Source of the DNA: Allolobophora icterica
Taxonomy: Eukaryota; Annelida; Clitellata; Crassiclitellata; Lumbricidae
Direction of reading: 5' to 3'
Assembly: GCA_963556255.1 (NCBI GenBank)
Contig: OY744611.1
Coordinates: 6,370,736 to 6,434,735 of the forward strand
Length of the DNA stretch: 64,000 nucleotides
Shown here: one piece after another, positions 1 through 10,749 of the stretch
Position numbering within the stretch: the stretch's first letter is position 1
Layout: each line of letters starts with the position of its first letter
Notes under the pieces: model-generated
The model's database searches: none
What the model saw: the letters and a program-made list of their open reading frames with translations, nothing else
Told to the model about the DNA's origin: nothing
Made by a program: the position numbers and the translations under genes

Positions 1-403
1 TTTATAAGAACTAATTTAAATGACACAAGATTTTGTCCCCAAGTCTTGCCCTGTGAGGTCTCATGAAGAGTCCACTGCAGGTAAACACCCTCTCAACAGG
101 TGCAGATGTTGATGGGATGCAAAAAAAACTAACGATCGCGAACACCACAAAATATCGACAACATTTAACAAATACTCCACACTCCTCTCTCGATCCCACC
201 CAAACTGTGCTGGCTTTAGGTATAGGCTATATAGGTGGCTGCCTAGAGCGACATTTCTCAAAGGGGCGGCAAATTCCGGCAAAATAAAATAATATAATTA
301 GTTAATAAGAAATTAAATGGAAATATATGTTTTTAGTAAGGGGCGGCATTTTTGTCCTTGCTGCTTGCCTATAGCGGCCTACAGCACAAAACTGTCAGAG
401 GCC
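1..403. other. Gene-free AT-rich flank
   Basis: No coding region or known element is recognisable; the short open frames overlap on both strands and look like chance. Two short similar G-rich stretches occur near 259-271 and 339-350 (AGGGGCGGCA followed by A/T-rich sequence), which might be ends of a degraded DNA transposon, but I cannot pair them with a target duplication. Confidence 0.5.
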
Positions 404-600
404 GCCTCTGCACTCAAGGCCGAGACCAAAGGCAAATGACCAAGACCAGACGCCCAAGACCAAGACCAAGACCGAGACCGCGCCTTTAAGACCAAGACCA
501 AGACCAGGACCGGCACGTTCAAGACCAAGACCGAGACCAAGACCGCATGTTTTCGGTCTCGAGACGGTCTCGAGACCAAGACCGCGGTCTCGAGACCCCA
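404..600. repeat. Hexanucleotide (CAAGAC/CGAGAC)n repeat
   Basis: A degenerate 6-bp repeat of the type CAAGAC / CGAGAC runs through this stretch and ends in short inverted GGTCTCGAGACC palindromes at about 553-597. The open frames on the minus strand (Ser/Trp- or Gly/Leu-rich) follow from the 6-bp period and are not evidence of a gene. The right boundary (CCCCATCACTGCAC) read in reverse begins CAGTGATGG, which resembles ends of hAT-type transposons; this is only a suggestion. Confidence 0.8.
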
Positions 601-639
601 TCACTGCACTGTGAAGTGAATGCTGCTAACACTTGGTTA

Positions 640-850
640 CACTGTGATAAATTGAGTGAATGAATCAGCGAGTGATTCGTTGAGCGAGCAAGTGAGTGAG
701 GGATGGAGCGAATGAGTGAGTGAATGACTGCCAGTCAGCGAATGAGTCAGTGAGTGATCGAGTGACTGAGCGACAGATAATAGTATTTAAGTGAATGAGT
801 GATCGAGTGATTGACTGAGTGGTTGAATGATCGATTGATTGAGTGAGTCT
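640..850. repeat. Degenerate tetranucleotide (GAGT/GAAT/GATC)n repeat
   Basis: The stretch is built from 4-bp words of the form GAGT, GAAT, GATC and GACT in irregular order, interrupted at about 775-790 by a short unique sequence. It looks like an old, mutated (GAGT)n microsatellite. No coding potential is evident. Confidence 0.75.
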
Positions 851-1732
851 CGAATTAGTTTAATATAACCCACCAAAGCCTACTTTTCATTTGAGTTAAT
901 CAATATATAAAATTTATTTATAGCGATCAATTTACACCGGGCCTTCCTCTCAACTTAAAGGCGACTGACTTACATACACACACCATTATCGAAGTTCCGT
1001 TCTTATTACTCGATCAGTGTCACGAACCACTTCACATCGGGTGACAACTTCAGACTAGACTTGCTTGCTTGCAGAGAATTGCTGCCAAGATTCTGCCTCA
1101 ATATTCAATTCATAAATTCGTTTCCAGTTCACCAAACTCCAGAACACCTCCATTACAAATGGACAAATTAGACTAGCGAAGTGGAAGTTATCTATGTATA
1201 AAATGACTACTGTATGGAAGCCCAGAAACAAAATGAAGTCAAAACACACATAAAAAATTAGAGAATTGCTGGCACGCATACAGCGTCGGGAATTGTAAAC
1301 CGAAGACTGGTTCAAATTTGATAGATGTCAGAACTGGTGCTATGGCCTGCGCATATTTTAAGAAATTTCCACAACTGGGACAAAGTCGGGCGTTTGGCTG
1401 ATCAGTGTTTAACCTTTTATGGAACAAGGGCGACCTTTTCGCAAATTTCTTCCGCGTTCGAAAATCAAACGACGTTTTGGGGAATTTGTACACGAAAACG
1501 TAGATTTCATCTTTAAAAAAGTTGATGACCTTTTTGTAGTCATTACTCCCAAAAACGTTCATCTTCCCTTACTTTCTTTCACATATCGTTCCTCAAAACA
1601 TCTGATGACCTTTTTTAGGAATTCGTCTCCCCTAGCACCCACCCTCATTTACATCAGGCTTCTCTATTTATCACCCTACAGACTTTTAATTCCAAACTAA
1701 AGTTCAATAACTCCAATCCATCGAACCTTCAA
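851..1732. other. Gene-free stretch, nothing recognised
   Basis: About 0.9 kb of unique-looking sequence. Open frames of 60-107 codons overlap on both strands and show no domain or motif I recognise. No transposon end, RNA gene or tandem repeat is visible. Confidence 0.5.
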
Positions 1733-4612
1733 AGCTTTCTTGCCCTCGACCAAATCTGCCTAAGCAGATCCTCTTGTCTCTCTCTGGCAACAGAGATCTT
1801 CACTTGTCGTCTTAGCAGCTCCTCTGCCTCCTCTCTCTCTTTGGTCTCTCTGACAACAGAGATCTTCACTTGTCATCTTAGCAGCTCCTCTGCCTCCTCT
1901 CTCTCTTTGGTCTCTCTGACAACAGAGATCTTCACTTGTCGTCTTAGCAGCTCCTCTGCCTCCTCTCTCTTGTCTCTCTGGCAACAGAGATCTTCACTTG
2001 TCGTCTTAGCAGCTCCTCTGCCTCCTCTCTCTTGTCTCTCTGGCAACAGAGATCTTCACTTGTCGTCTTAGCAGCTCCTCTGTCTCCTCTCTCTTGTCTC
2101 TCTCTGGCAACAGAGATCTTCACTTGTCATCTTAGCAGCTCCTCTGCCTCCTCTCTCTCTTTGGTCTCTCTGACAACAGAGATCTTCACTTGTCATCTTA
2201 GCAGCTCCTCTGCCTCCTCTCTCTTTGGTCTCTCTGACAACAGAGATCTTCACTTGTCATCTTAGCAGCTCCTCTGCCTCCTCTCTCTCTTTGGTCTCTC
2301 TGACAACAGAGATCTTCACTTGTCGTCTTAGCAGCTCCTCTGTCTCCTCTCTCTCTTTGGTCTCTCTGACAACAGAGATCTTCACTTGTCGTCTTAGCAG
2401 CTCCTCTGCCTCCTCTCTCTCTTTGGTCTCTCTGACAACAGAGATCTTCACTTGTCATCTTAGCAGCTCCTCTGCCTCCTCTCTCTTTGGTCTCTCTGAC
2501 AACAGAGATCTTCACTTGTCGTCTTAGCAGCTCCTCTGTCTCCTCTCTCTCTTTGGTCTCTCTGACAACAGAGATCTTCACTTGTCGTCTTAGCAGCTCC
2601 TCTGCCTCCTCTCTCTCTTTGGTCTCTCTGACAACAGAGATCTTCACTTGTCATCTTAGCAGCTCCTCTGCCTCCTCTCTCTCTTTGGTCTCTCTGACAA
2701 CAGAGATCTTCACTTGTCGTCTTAGCAGCTCCTCTGCCTCCTCTCTCTTGTCTCTCTGGCAACAGAGATCTTCACATGTCGTCTTAGCAGCTCCTCTGCC
2801 TCCTCTCTCTTGTCTCTCTGGCAACAGAGATCTTCACTTGTCGTCTTAGCAGCTCCTCTGTCTCCTCTCTCTTGTCTCTCTCTGGCAACAGAGATCTTCA
2901 CTTGTCATCTTAGCAGCTCCTCTGCCTCCTCTCTCTTTGGTCTCTCTGACAACAGAGATCTTCACTTGTCATCTTAGCAGCTCCTCTGCCTCCTCTCTCT
3001 CTTTGGTCTCTCTGACAACAGAGATCTTCACTTGTCGTCTTAGCAGCTCCTCTGCCTCCTCTCTCTCTTTGGTCTCTCTGACAACAGAGATCTTCACTTG
3101 TCATCTTAGCAGCTCCTCTGCCTCCTCTCTCTCTTTGGTCTCTCTGACAACAGAGATCTTCACTTGTCGTCTTAGCAGCTCCTCTGCCTCCTCTCTCTCT
3201 TTGGTCTCTCTGACAACAGAGATCTTCACTTGTCGTCTTAGCAGCTCCTCTGCCTCCTCTCTCTCTTTGGTCTCTCTGACAACAGAGATCTTCACTTGTC
3301 ATCTTAGCAGCTCCTCTGCCTCCTCTCTCTCTTTGGTCTCTCTGACAACAGAGATCTTCACTTGTCGTCTTAGCAGCTCCTCTGCCTCCTCTCTCTCTTT
3401 GGTCTCTCTGACAACAGAGATCTTCACTTGTCATCTTAGCAGCTCCTCTGCCTCCTCTCTCTTTGGTCTCTCTGACAACAGAGATCTTCACTTGTCGTCT
3501 TAGCAGCTCCTCTGTCTCCTCTCTCTCTTTGGTCTCTCTGACAACAGAGATCTTCACTTGTCGTCTTAGCAGCTCCTCTGCCTCCTCTCTCTCTTTGGTC
3601 TCTCTGACAACAGAGATCTTCACTTGTCGTCTTAGCAGCTCCTCTGCCTCCTCTCTCTCTTTGGTCTCTCTGACAACAGAGATCTTCACTTGTCGTCTTA
3701 GCAGCTCCTCTGCCTCCTCTCTCTCTTTGGTCTCTCTGACAACAGAGATCTTCACTTGTCATCTTAGCAGCTCCTCTGCCTCCTCTCTCTCTTTGGTCTC
3801 TCTGACAACAGAGATCTTCACTTGTCATCTAAGCAGCTCCTCTGCCTCCTCTCTCTTTGGTCTCTCTGACAACAGAGATCTTCACTTGTCATCTTAGCAG
3901 CTCCTCTGCCTCCTCTCTCTCTTTGGTCTCTCTGACAACAGAGATCTTCACTTGTCGTCTTAGCAGCTCCTCTGTCTCCTCTCTCTCTTTGGTCTCTCTG
4001 ACAACAGAGATCTTCACTTGTCGTCTTAGCAGCTCCTCTGCCTCCTCTCTCTCTTTGGTCTCTCTGACAACAGAGATCTTCACTTGTCAACTTAGCAGCT
4101 CCTCTGCCTCCTCTCTCTTTGGTCTCTCTGACAACAGAGATCTTCACTTGTCGTCTTAGCAGCTCCTCTGTCTCCTCTCTCTTGTCTCTCTCTGGCAACA
4201 GAGATCTTCACTTGTCATCTTAGCAGCTCCTCTGCCTCCTCTCTCTCTTTGGTCTCTCTGACAACAGAGATCTTCACTTGTCGTCTTAGCAGCTCCTCTG
4301 TCTCCTCTCTCTTGTCTCTCTCTGGCAACAGAGATCTTCACTTGTCATCTTAGCAGCTCCTCTGCCTCCTCTCTCTCTTTGGTCTCTCTGACAACAGAGA
4401 TCTTCACTTGTCGTCTTAGCAGCTCCTCTGCCTCCTCTCTCTCTTTGGTCTCTCTGACAACAGAGATCTTCACTTGTCGTCTTAGCAGCTCCTCTGCCTC
4501 CTCTCTCTCTTTGGTCTCTCTGACAACAGAGATCTTCACTTGTCGTCTTAGCAGCTCCTCTGCCTCCTCTCTCTCTTTGGTCTCTCTGGCAACAGAGATC
4601 TTCACTTGTCAT
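1733..4612. repeat. 62/64/66-bp minisatellite array
   Basis: About 43 head-to-tail units, each containing the core CAACAGAGATCTTCACTTGT, then CTTAGCAGCTCCTCTG and a C/T-rich tract. Units are 66, 64 or 62 bp depending on how many CT dinucleotides precede TTGG or TTGTC; 66 bp is commonest. Frequent alternatives are GACAACAG versus GGCAACAG, and GTC versus ATC after CACTT. Because 66 is divisible by 3, stretches of pure 66-bp units stay open on both strands (a 22-residue repeat), giving frames up to 281 codons on the minus strand. The left edge (1733-1800) matches a single-unit copy at 11594-11680, so the array expanded inside a dispersed repeat. The right edge ends within a unit at about 4612. 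Confidence 0.97.
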
Positions 4613-4659
4613 CAGCCCGAGACTAAAAACTCTGTCAGTCATACCGCACACCTCTGGCA

Positions 4660-4973
4660 GAGAGGTCGCTTGACGTATTCTTTAGCCAATGTAGTTAGCC
4701 TTTGTAGCAGCAGGCAATGTCCAAGCCCGAGAGTCAAATCTCTGGCAGGTGTACTATAAAAACGATTTACTAACACACTGGGGCACGTTAGCCGATTGGT
4801 TGAGCCAGTCCAGGAGTCGTGTGAGGTCTTTGTGCTGGACTGCATGGGCGTCTTTTATAAGGAGCCGATAACTGGAGGGACAACTGGATGTCTATCGAGA
4901 AGTAGTTTCTGAGAAATACCTTGCTCATTTTAGCTCATTTCTACGCGACTCATCATCGTAATCCCTGTCGTCG

Positions 4974-5058
<85 letters not shown>

Positions 5059-5059
5059 T

Positions 5060-5105
<46 letters not shown>

Positions 5106-5145
5106 CTATAGTACTCAAGAGCAGACGCCTTGAGATTCAGATCTG
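4660..5145 (+). repeat. Dispersed repeat B, copy 1
   Basis: This segment aligns with 13625-13966: shared words include GTCGCTTGA-GTATTCTTTAG, GGACGTCTATC / GGATGTCTATC, ACCTTGCTC and, at the end, GAG-TTCAGAT. Both copies hold a trinucleotide ATC tract at the same place, very long here and short there. I do not recognise the element; it has no visible coding capacity. Strand is arbitrary and given as in the window. Confidence 0.7.
4973..5105. repeat. (ATC)n microsatellite
   Basis: About 44 ATC/CAT triplets, nearly perfect, with one interruption (ATT at about 5057-5059). Open frames across it encode poly-His on the plus strand and poly-Asp or poly-Met on the minus strand; these are translation artefacts of the triplet repeat. 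The homologous position in the other repeat-B copy (13888-13915) has only a few ATC units. Confidence 0.97.
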
Positions 5146-5835
5146 TTTGCTGAGACGTAACTGGTTTTCCTCCATTCTGTGCCAGACATCTATACATTTC
5201 AATGTTATTTTTTTTGGCGCATATCTTTTCGGTCTCCAACAAAGGTTACAAAGTAATTCCTTCGTCCGTATTTTCACAACTAGAAATGGTGCATTCACCA
5301 TAATTGTCCCTTCGCCCATAGTTTCGTAGGTGGCCCATGAGTCTCCAACATGCAACATGCAAATTTTCTGGCCGCTGGCCGCAACCTTCTAAGTATACAG
5401 TATACACATATACAGACATCTTTAACAGTTTAACAACGAGATGCATTTCCAGCCGCGTTTGGTACACTCTTGTCGTTGAAACGTTAAACGTTAGTGGAGC
5501 CACAGGCAGTTTAATCCTATTTAAAAGTAGTGAATTTTAGTGCCGTGTGTTTCCATATTAATATCAATTCGAAATATAATGTCGCAGGATGTAATGTAGG
5601 CCAATACCTTGCAATGTAATGCCCAGTCTCTTATTACAAGCACTACAAAAAATGCAAGGTCATGGTTTCAAAGTGTTGTAAAAGGCATTTGTTAGATCCT
5701 GAATGCTGTGCAATGTTTAGTGTATAGAACAGACTTAGGAATCGACTGAAAGCAACTACAGGCGCACGTTCAGTCAAAGACTATAATAAGCTGGAGTAAT
5801 CTAAGTAGTCCAGGCAATCTAGCTCAAATTCCTGA
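5146..5835. other. Gene-free stretch, nothing recognised
   Basis: No motif, RNA gene or repeat family is recognised. Overlapping open frames of 60-85 codons occur on both strands without any domain signature. Confidence 0.45.
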
Positions 5836-6690
5836 CTAACCTGGGAAAAATTGCTTCAGAAGCTTTTTAAACGGTTTCCTGTTCAGAAAAAATTGCTGAA
5901 TAACATATCCAAAATCGGACAAAATCGGTCCAGGGGAACACCCCCAAAATGAATTTCAAAATGGTGATTGGGGTTTTTCTAAGACATACCAATGATTATA
6001 CCAATGATTTTCATTTAGACCTGGGCATAATTGCTTATGAAGCTTTTCAAATGGTTTCCTATTCAGAAAATATTGCTGAAAAACATATCCAAACTCCGAC
6101 AAAATCTGACCACGGGAACACCCCCAAAATGGCCAAATCCAATATGGCCGCCGTCGACCATATTGGAAAATTTTCTTCTTTTTGTTTAGAGTATATGCAC
6201 GTGTAATCGGACAAAATCTTACCACGGAAACCCCCCTCCCAAATGAGTTTGAAAATTGTGAATTTGGTGTTTCCTAAGAAATACATATAATAATAGGGAC
6301 CTAACAATAATTTGCAGTTAGACATGGGAAAAAGTTCTTCAGAAGCTTTTTACACGGTTTCCTGCTCAGAAAGAATTGCTGAATAACATTTCCAAAATCG
6401 GACAATATTGGTCCAGGGAACACCCCCAAAATGAATTTCAAAATGGCAGACTGGCGGTTTTTAAAGAAATACCAATAATAATACCAATAATTTGCAGTTA
6501 GACCTGGGCATAATTGGTCATGAAGCTTTTTGAACGGTTCCTACTCAGAATGTATTGCTGAATAACATATCCAAAATCCGACAAAATCTAACCACGGGAA
6601 CACCCCCAAAATGGCCAAAGCCAATATGGCCGCAATCGACCATATTGGAAAATTTCCTTTTTTGTGTTTAGAGTATATGCACGTGTTATA
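5836..6690. repeat. Two tandem copies of a ~483-bp A-B composite repeat
   Basis: Four related ~180-bp modules start near 5840, 6020, 6324 and 6503, each beginning with CCTGGG (CATGGG in the third) then an AATTG/AAGTT-like stretch and GAAGCTTTT. Modules 1 and 3 (type A) and modules 2 and 4 (type B) pair best, so the whole is an A-B dimer repeated at about 483 bp. Every module contains an ACACCCCCAAAATG-like block. The B modules carry a near-palindrome (CCAATATGGCCGC, then GACCATATTGG) at about 6139-6165 and 6621-6647. The second dimer is shorter between its B module and its end. No protein is encoded. It may be a tandemly inserted non-autonomous element. Confidence 0.85.
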
Positions 6691-6901
6691 CCTCTAATGT
6701 TACTGATTTTAGTATGTAGAATTCATTTCTGATATTGTTTTCGCCATTCGAGGTCATCTTCACCTTGAAATGTCATGGTCAAGGTCATTTAGTTACATCG
6801 ATGACGCCATCAAACAAATTTTCAATCATTCGGTGAATGTAAATTTTTGTGTTGCTGTTCTTCACTGTGACCACATATCTCAATAGTCCAACTGGCTCTT
6901 T

Positions 6902-7000
6902 AGAGTGGGGAATCCGGCTATGACCTCTGGTAGAACCGCCAGACATGCAGCCCCTAAATGACAATCTGGCTAGCTTTGTCATAGCCGGATTCCCAACTCT
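6902..7000. mobile_element. MITE-like hairpin with 23-bp inverted ends
   Basis: Positions 6902-6924 and 6978-7000 are reverse complements with a single mismatch, separated by about 53 bp. TA dinucleotides lie at both outer edges (6900-6901 and 7001-7002), which would fit a TA target duplication of the Tc1/mariner type. The element is under 100 bp and codes for nothing. Assignment to a superfamily is inference. Confidence 0.6.
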
Positions 7001-7019
7001 AACGAACCAAGATGATGAT

Positions 7020-7215
7020 GATAAGGATGCTAATGATGATGAGTGTACGATAAGATGCTGCTTCATTAAATAGTAACTTCTAATGCATCGACCGATGGAG
7101 CATCAATGCCAAACCGTAAAATGTTGGGCAATAAATGTAATGTAATGATCGGCCTTCCATCGAAAAATCTCTACGTAAATGCTGAAACACAATTGATTCT
7201 GAACGCCGAGTAGGC
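7020..7215 (+). repeat. Dispersed element with a single satellite-like unit
   Basis: This stretch aligns with the sequence immediately left of the 44-bp satellite (18917-19180). Shared blocks in order are TACGATAAGAT, GCTGCTTCATTA, AATAGTAACTTCTA, TAATGCA, TCGACCGATGG, AACCGTAAA and GGCAATAAATGTAATG. It then continues into one diverged copy of the satellite unit (about 7130-7180: ATCGGCCTTCCATCGAAAAA, then TCTCTACGTAAATG) and exits into unrelated sequence instead of repeating. It therefore looks like the unexpanded state of the locus that became the large array. Confidence 0.8.
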
Positions 7216-7589
7216 CTACAGTTAAGTCGAAGCGACAGGTTTTGTCTTTTGTTAATAGATAGTAAAACGGATTTGTGATGTTAGAAACGCAGATATGCAA
7301 TACATAGTAGGGTGGAGTGAAATATTTTTAATAAATGAATTCTATTTGTGGTCAAAAGGTGCAACTCAGGCAGAGAAAGAAACACACCAAATATTTTAAA
7401 TTTCAAATGATATTTTTTCAAATGTATTAATTTCGTAATATTATTCTGATATTTGAGCGGTTTAACTTTAGTGGATCGCTGTCTTCTTCTTCGCCCATTT
7501 ACCATGTTGCGGTGTGACAACGTGTGGAGTTAATAAACGAATTATAATATCTTCTACCCTCTACCAGAGATGCAATATTTCAATGTGGT

Positions 7590-7862
7590 TAAGCTATAGC
7601 CTTACAGCAGATGTCATCCAATCTCCCCTGCCTTAACCCTTCCATAACAGAATTCATCATCCTAAACCTTCCGGATCATATCAAGAAAAACTCTAACCTT
7701 CCATGCACCTATCGACCAACTCATCGTCTTTTACCTTCACCTCGACCTTCCCTCCGCAATCTTGGTATAATTACTTTTGATCCAAACCTCTCCTTCTTTA
7801 ACCACATCTCAAACCTCTCTTGCTCCTGCTTCCTATCGACTTGTTCTTTAGATATCTTCATC
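7590..7862 (+). pseudogene. LINE reverse-transcriptase fragment (CR1/L2-like)
   Basis: The plus-strand frame from 7611 encodes MSSNLPCLNPSITEFIILNL near its start and LRNLGIITFDPNLSFFNHIS further on. These match the conserved stretch after the catalytic RT motif in CR1/L2-type LINEs: the (W)xSxNxLxLNPxKTE box followed by the VRNLGVxFD box and an HIS block. The lysine of NPSKTE is replaced by isoleucine here. Sequence upstream and downstream lacks the rest of the polymerase, so this is a short relic. Homology stops near 7862. Clade assignment is from memory of family motifs and is tentative. Confidence 0.8.
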
Positions 7863-8004
7863 GCGGTAAAACGGTTGACGGCGGATGGATCGCACGGTGC
7901 CATCCTGTCCGTCGGTGCCGACTGATATTACTAATAGACGTATGACAGTTTTAATCGATTAGTTGGAGAACATGTAAACGTTATCCGATTCAACCAGTCA
8001 ACAT

Positions 8005-10094
8005 TAGGGTGCATTGAAATTTTTTTGGAAAGAATATTCTAATAGGTGCCTCTATACTGCTTAGCTAGTATGTAAATTTTGTAACTTTTTGGGTTATTCC
8101 CTGAGGTTCCTGATTTGAAGGCTTCGGAGCACCGAATTAAACGTAATTTGTTGTACCGCAAACTAATTTATGTATAGCTTTAAGGAGTTCTGCTGATCTT
8201 TTATTAAGTAGGTGGCAATTCATTCGAGTTCCTCAAGATGAGCAGGAGTTTCTAACTGACCAGAGAACAGTTACACGGTTGATGTCGACAGACTTGCAAT
8301 AAATGAACTTGAAAAGAAAAGCTAAGCAAGGTCGACGAGTCGAAATAGTCATTTTGTGGAGAGAAGGTCGTGGATGTTAATGATGACTCAGTAGACGATT
8401 CTGAATCTAGTTTCTATACCAGAAGGTCAAACACTTGCAATCAACCAGATGATGAAACTAAAGATCATATTGTTCAATTTGATAGAAATCAACTTGTGAT
8501 GGACCTGAATTGAACGTTATAGTCAAGAGACTTTCGTAGTAGACTTCCAACATTAGCTGTGATCGTTATGGTGTTTCAGACAGAGCAGCTGCTGAGAAAG
8601 CACCTGCGCTGCTACAGGATTTCGGTGTTGTGATACTATGTGATGCTGATTTGTCAAATGTCATTGACCAAAATAAAGTTAGACGTGAACAATAACATAT
8701 GCGTAACGAGCTGGAAGACTTGAACAACGTAGCTGATTTACACGGTTATTTTTTGATGGTCGAAAAGATAAAACTCGAGTACAGAATTCAATGAAGGAAA
8801 TAAGTAGGGCCTACTATCGACGAGTTATTTGTTATCTAGGAAAACTTAGAGTTGGAAAAGAAACCTAGTTTGACTTTTGGTGGACATGCATCCTCACTGG
8901 ATCAGCCTTGCAAAACTGCTAACCACACCGGAGCATATACTTTCACTACATACGTACATCACCAGAATTTCAAGCTCTACTGATGGCTTGCAGCTGCCAA
9001 TGTACAATTGTAATATTCTATTCGCAGATGTCAACCACCGCAAGCGACTCGATGTTCCGGGTAAATTCAACACGCACTGGTCTCTAACATCCGCGTCACT
9101 AATGTCCCACAAATATAACCGGTCACTATAGGCCTACTTAGGTCAGTTACAGTTGCAGGTGGAAAATCCAATTCAATTTTATCAAAGCACACTACCTGTA
9201 ACTAGTTACACATTAATAACTCGCTACCAGTTGTTCCAGAGAAAGCACGGACACCGCTTGTTGCTGCATGTTAACTGATGACTGTAAGGAAAGCTGAAAG
9301 TTGGGAATGCGTCATAGCGTGAAAGCCAGGAAACTGTATACGGTCTGGAATTTGAAATTCGTTGTTCCTGTGCTATACTTTGATGCCTCTGACTACTGTA
9401 CACTGAACTCATTGACTGGCAAACATGCGTTACAGAACCACCTCTAATGTTGGAATTATTTGATGAAGACATGCAATTTGTAGCGACGCACACGGCAGAA
9501 ACGTTTGATTGTCCTTGATTCCCATGCCACACATAGAGGCAGAGGAGCATTGTTTTACAGTAGTGACCGAAGCTTCAGCTGCAGTCTGCGGCATCAAAGC
9601 TAGGCACGGTTTTATAAGAACCAGATTAAATCCAGGCGAATAATGCCCACTTTTAACACTAAGAAAAAATATCGCATAGCAGGATTTACTTGCATTAATG
9701 GGATAAGACTGGACTGCTACTGTAGTTGAGACTCAACTCACTGTTTCATCATTGGTGTAGTAGACATAATGTGTTTCATCATTGGTGTAGTGGACATAAT
9801 AATGTAATAATATACCTAATATGTTTTACCAGTATCGCATTCTACTTTTCATTAGATTCATAAAGTCACTGTAGAAGCTTGTTTTTCTGGACATTACTCC
9901 TTGCATAACATGGGTAAATATTGTGCTTCTAATATCAACACTGCAAGGTCATTGGGGCACCTCAAGGTCATGTGCTAAATTGGTGAAATTGCACTAGAAT
10001 ACTGCTAACATCAAATGGCAACTACTTTGCACTATCAGAAATAAAAATGAGACAAAAAATTTCTCCCATTATAATCGGGGCACCCTAGTCAACA
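8005..10094 (+). mobile_element. DNA transposon, copy A (8-bp TSD)
   Basis: An element of about 2.09 kb with ends TAGGGTGCAT (8005 onward) and GGGGCACCCTA (to about 10094), flanked by the direct repeat GTCAACAT on both sides. It aligns over its whole length with the reverse complement of 58243-60314, which gives independent proof of both ends. It carries a degraded transposase-like gene (see separate entry) and a 30-bp internal duplication at about 9742-9801. An 8-bp target duplication fits hAT, P or some MULE superfamilies; the terminal sequence alone does not decide between them. Confidence 0.9.
8280..9680 (+). pseudogene. Degraded transposase-like gene in copy A
   Basis: Conserved peptide blocks are scattered over different frames. 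Frame from 8555 reads SCDRYGVSDRAAAEKAPALL; frame from 8752 reads FDGRKDKTRVQNSMKE; the C-terminal part near 9568-9640 reads EASAAVCGIKARHGFIRTRL. The same blocks occur on the minus strand in copy B, where the last one continues through ESRRIMPTVNTKKEYRIA to a stop. I recall this pattern from uncharacterised transposase-like proteins that are widespread in invertebrate genomes, but I cannot name a superfamily with confidence. Stops and frameshifts between blocks make it non-functional. Confidence 0.7.
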
Positions 10095-10749
10095 TAGTTC
10101 CCTTGCCTTTGTTTGGCGCATTGACTGTTGGAGAGGTGCTGCATAAGTCAGTGTAAATATAGAAATTAACAGAGGCGCCAGCAGCGTGACGCACTAGACG
10201 CACGACGCGAGCGTCCACTCACCAAATCAAATTGACACAAGGATTAGGCATCGCATCGATATTTTTGTTAAATGGCAATACGGCATGATAAAGCAATAGA
10301 TATTATCTAAATTGAAATCTATTACGCTTGTCACTACTCACTACTCTATCTATGGGAGCTATTTCAATTTTTCTACTTATATCTGTCGTAGCAAAGCGGG
10401 CAAGCGACCATATTATTTGTTTACGAGTGCGTCCAATCTTTCTAGCCTGCGGGCGCCCCTGCGACATAATACGCGTTTTAGATAAAACTTAATATTTATT
10501 GATATTATTAATTAGTTCGTTTAAAGAAAAACGATCGCTGATTCGATATTCAATATATGGTCTTTTTACTTGTCGACATTGCGTCCCATATAGGCTACGT
10601 GTTAACTGGAGGTTTTCGAAATTTTGGAACTAAACCAGGCAACATAGTGCATATCAGTTGAATATTATTAAAAATGAAAATGTGTTAATTAAGGGATATT
10701 AATTTTGTTGTCAGAATCATTGGATGAAGAGTGACCTTACATTCGACTC
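10095..10749. other. Gene-free stretch, nothing recognised
   Basis: Unique-looking AT-rich sequence with a short GC-richer patch at about 10180-10220. No reading frame, repeat or RNA gene is supported. Confidence 0.45.

Noticed and set aside
379..604. Ser/Trp-rich or Gly/Leu-rich minus-strand proteins
   Set aside because: Frames follow from the 6-bp repeat; codon pattern mirrors the repeat.
1239..1562. 107-codon minus-strand frame
   Set aside because: No recognisable domain; overlapped by open frames of similar length on the other strand, as expected by chance in AT-rich DNA.
4921..5242. Poly-His, poly-Asp and poly-Met open frames
   Set aside because: Translation of the (ATC)n microsatellite in different frames; flanking sequence is a dispersed non-coding repeat.
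7721..7903. Minus-strand frame opposite the LINE fragment
   Set aside because: Shadow of the plus-strand RT fragment, which has the recognisable motifs.
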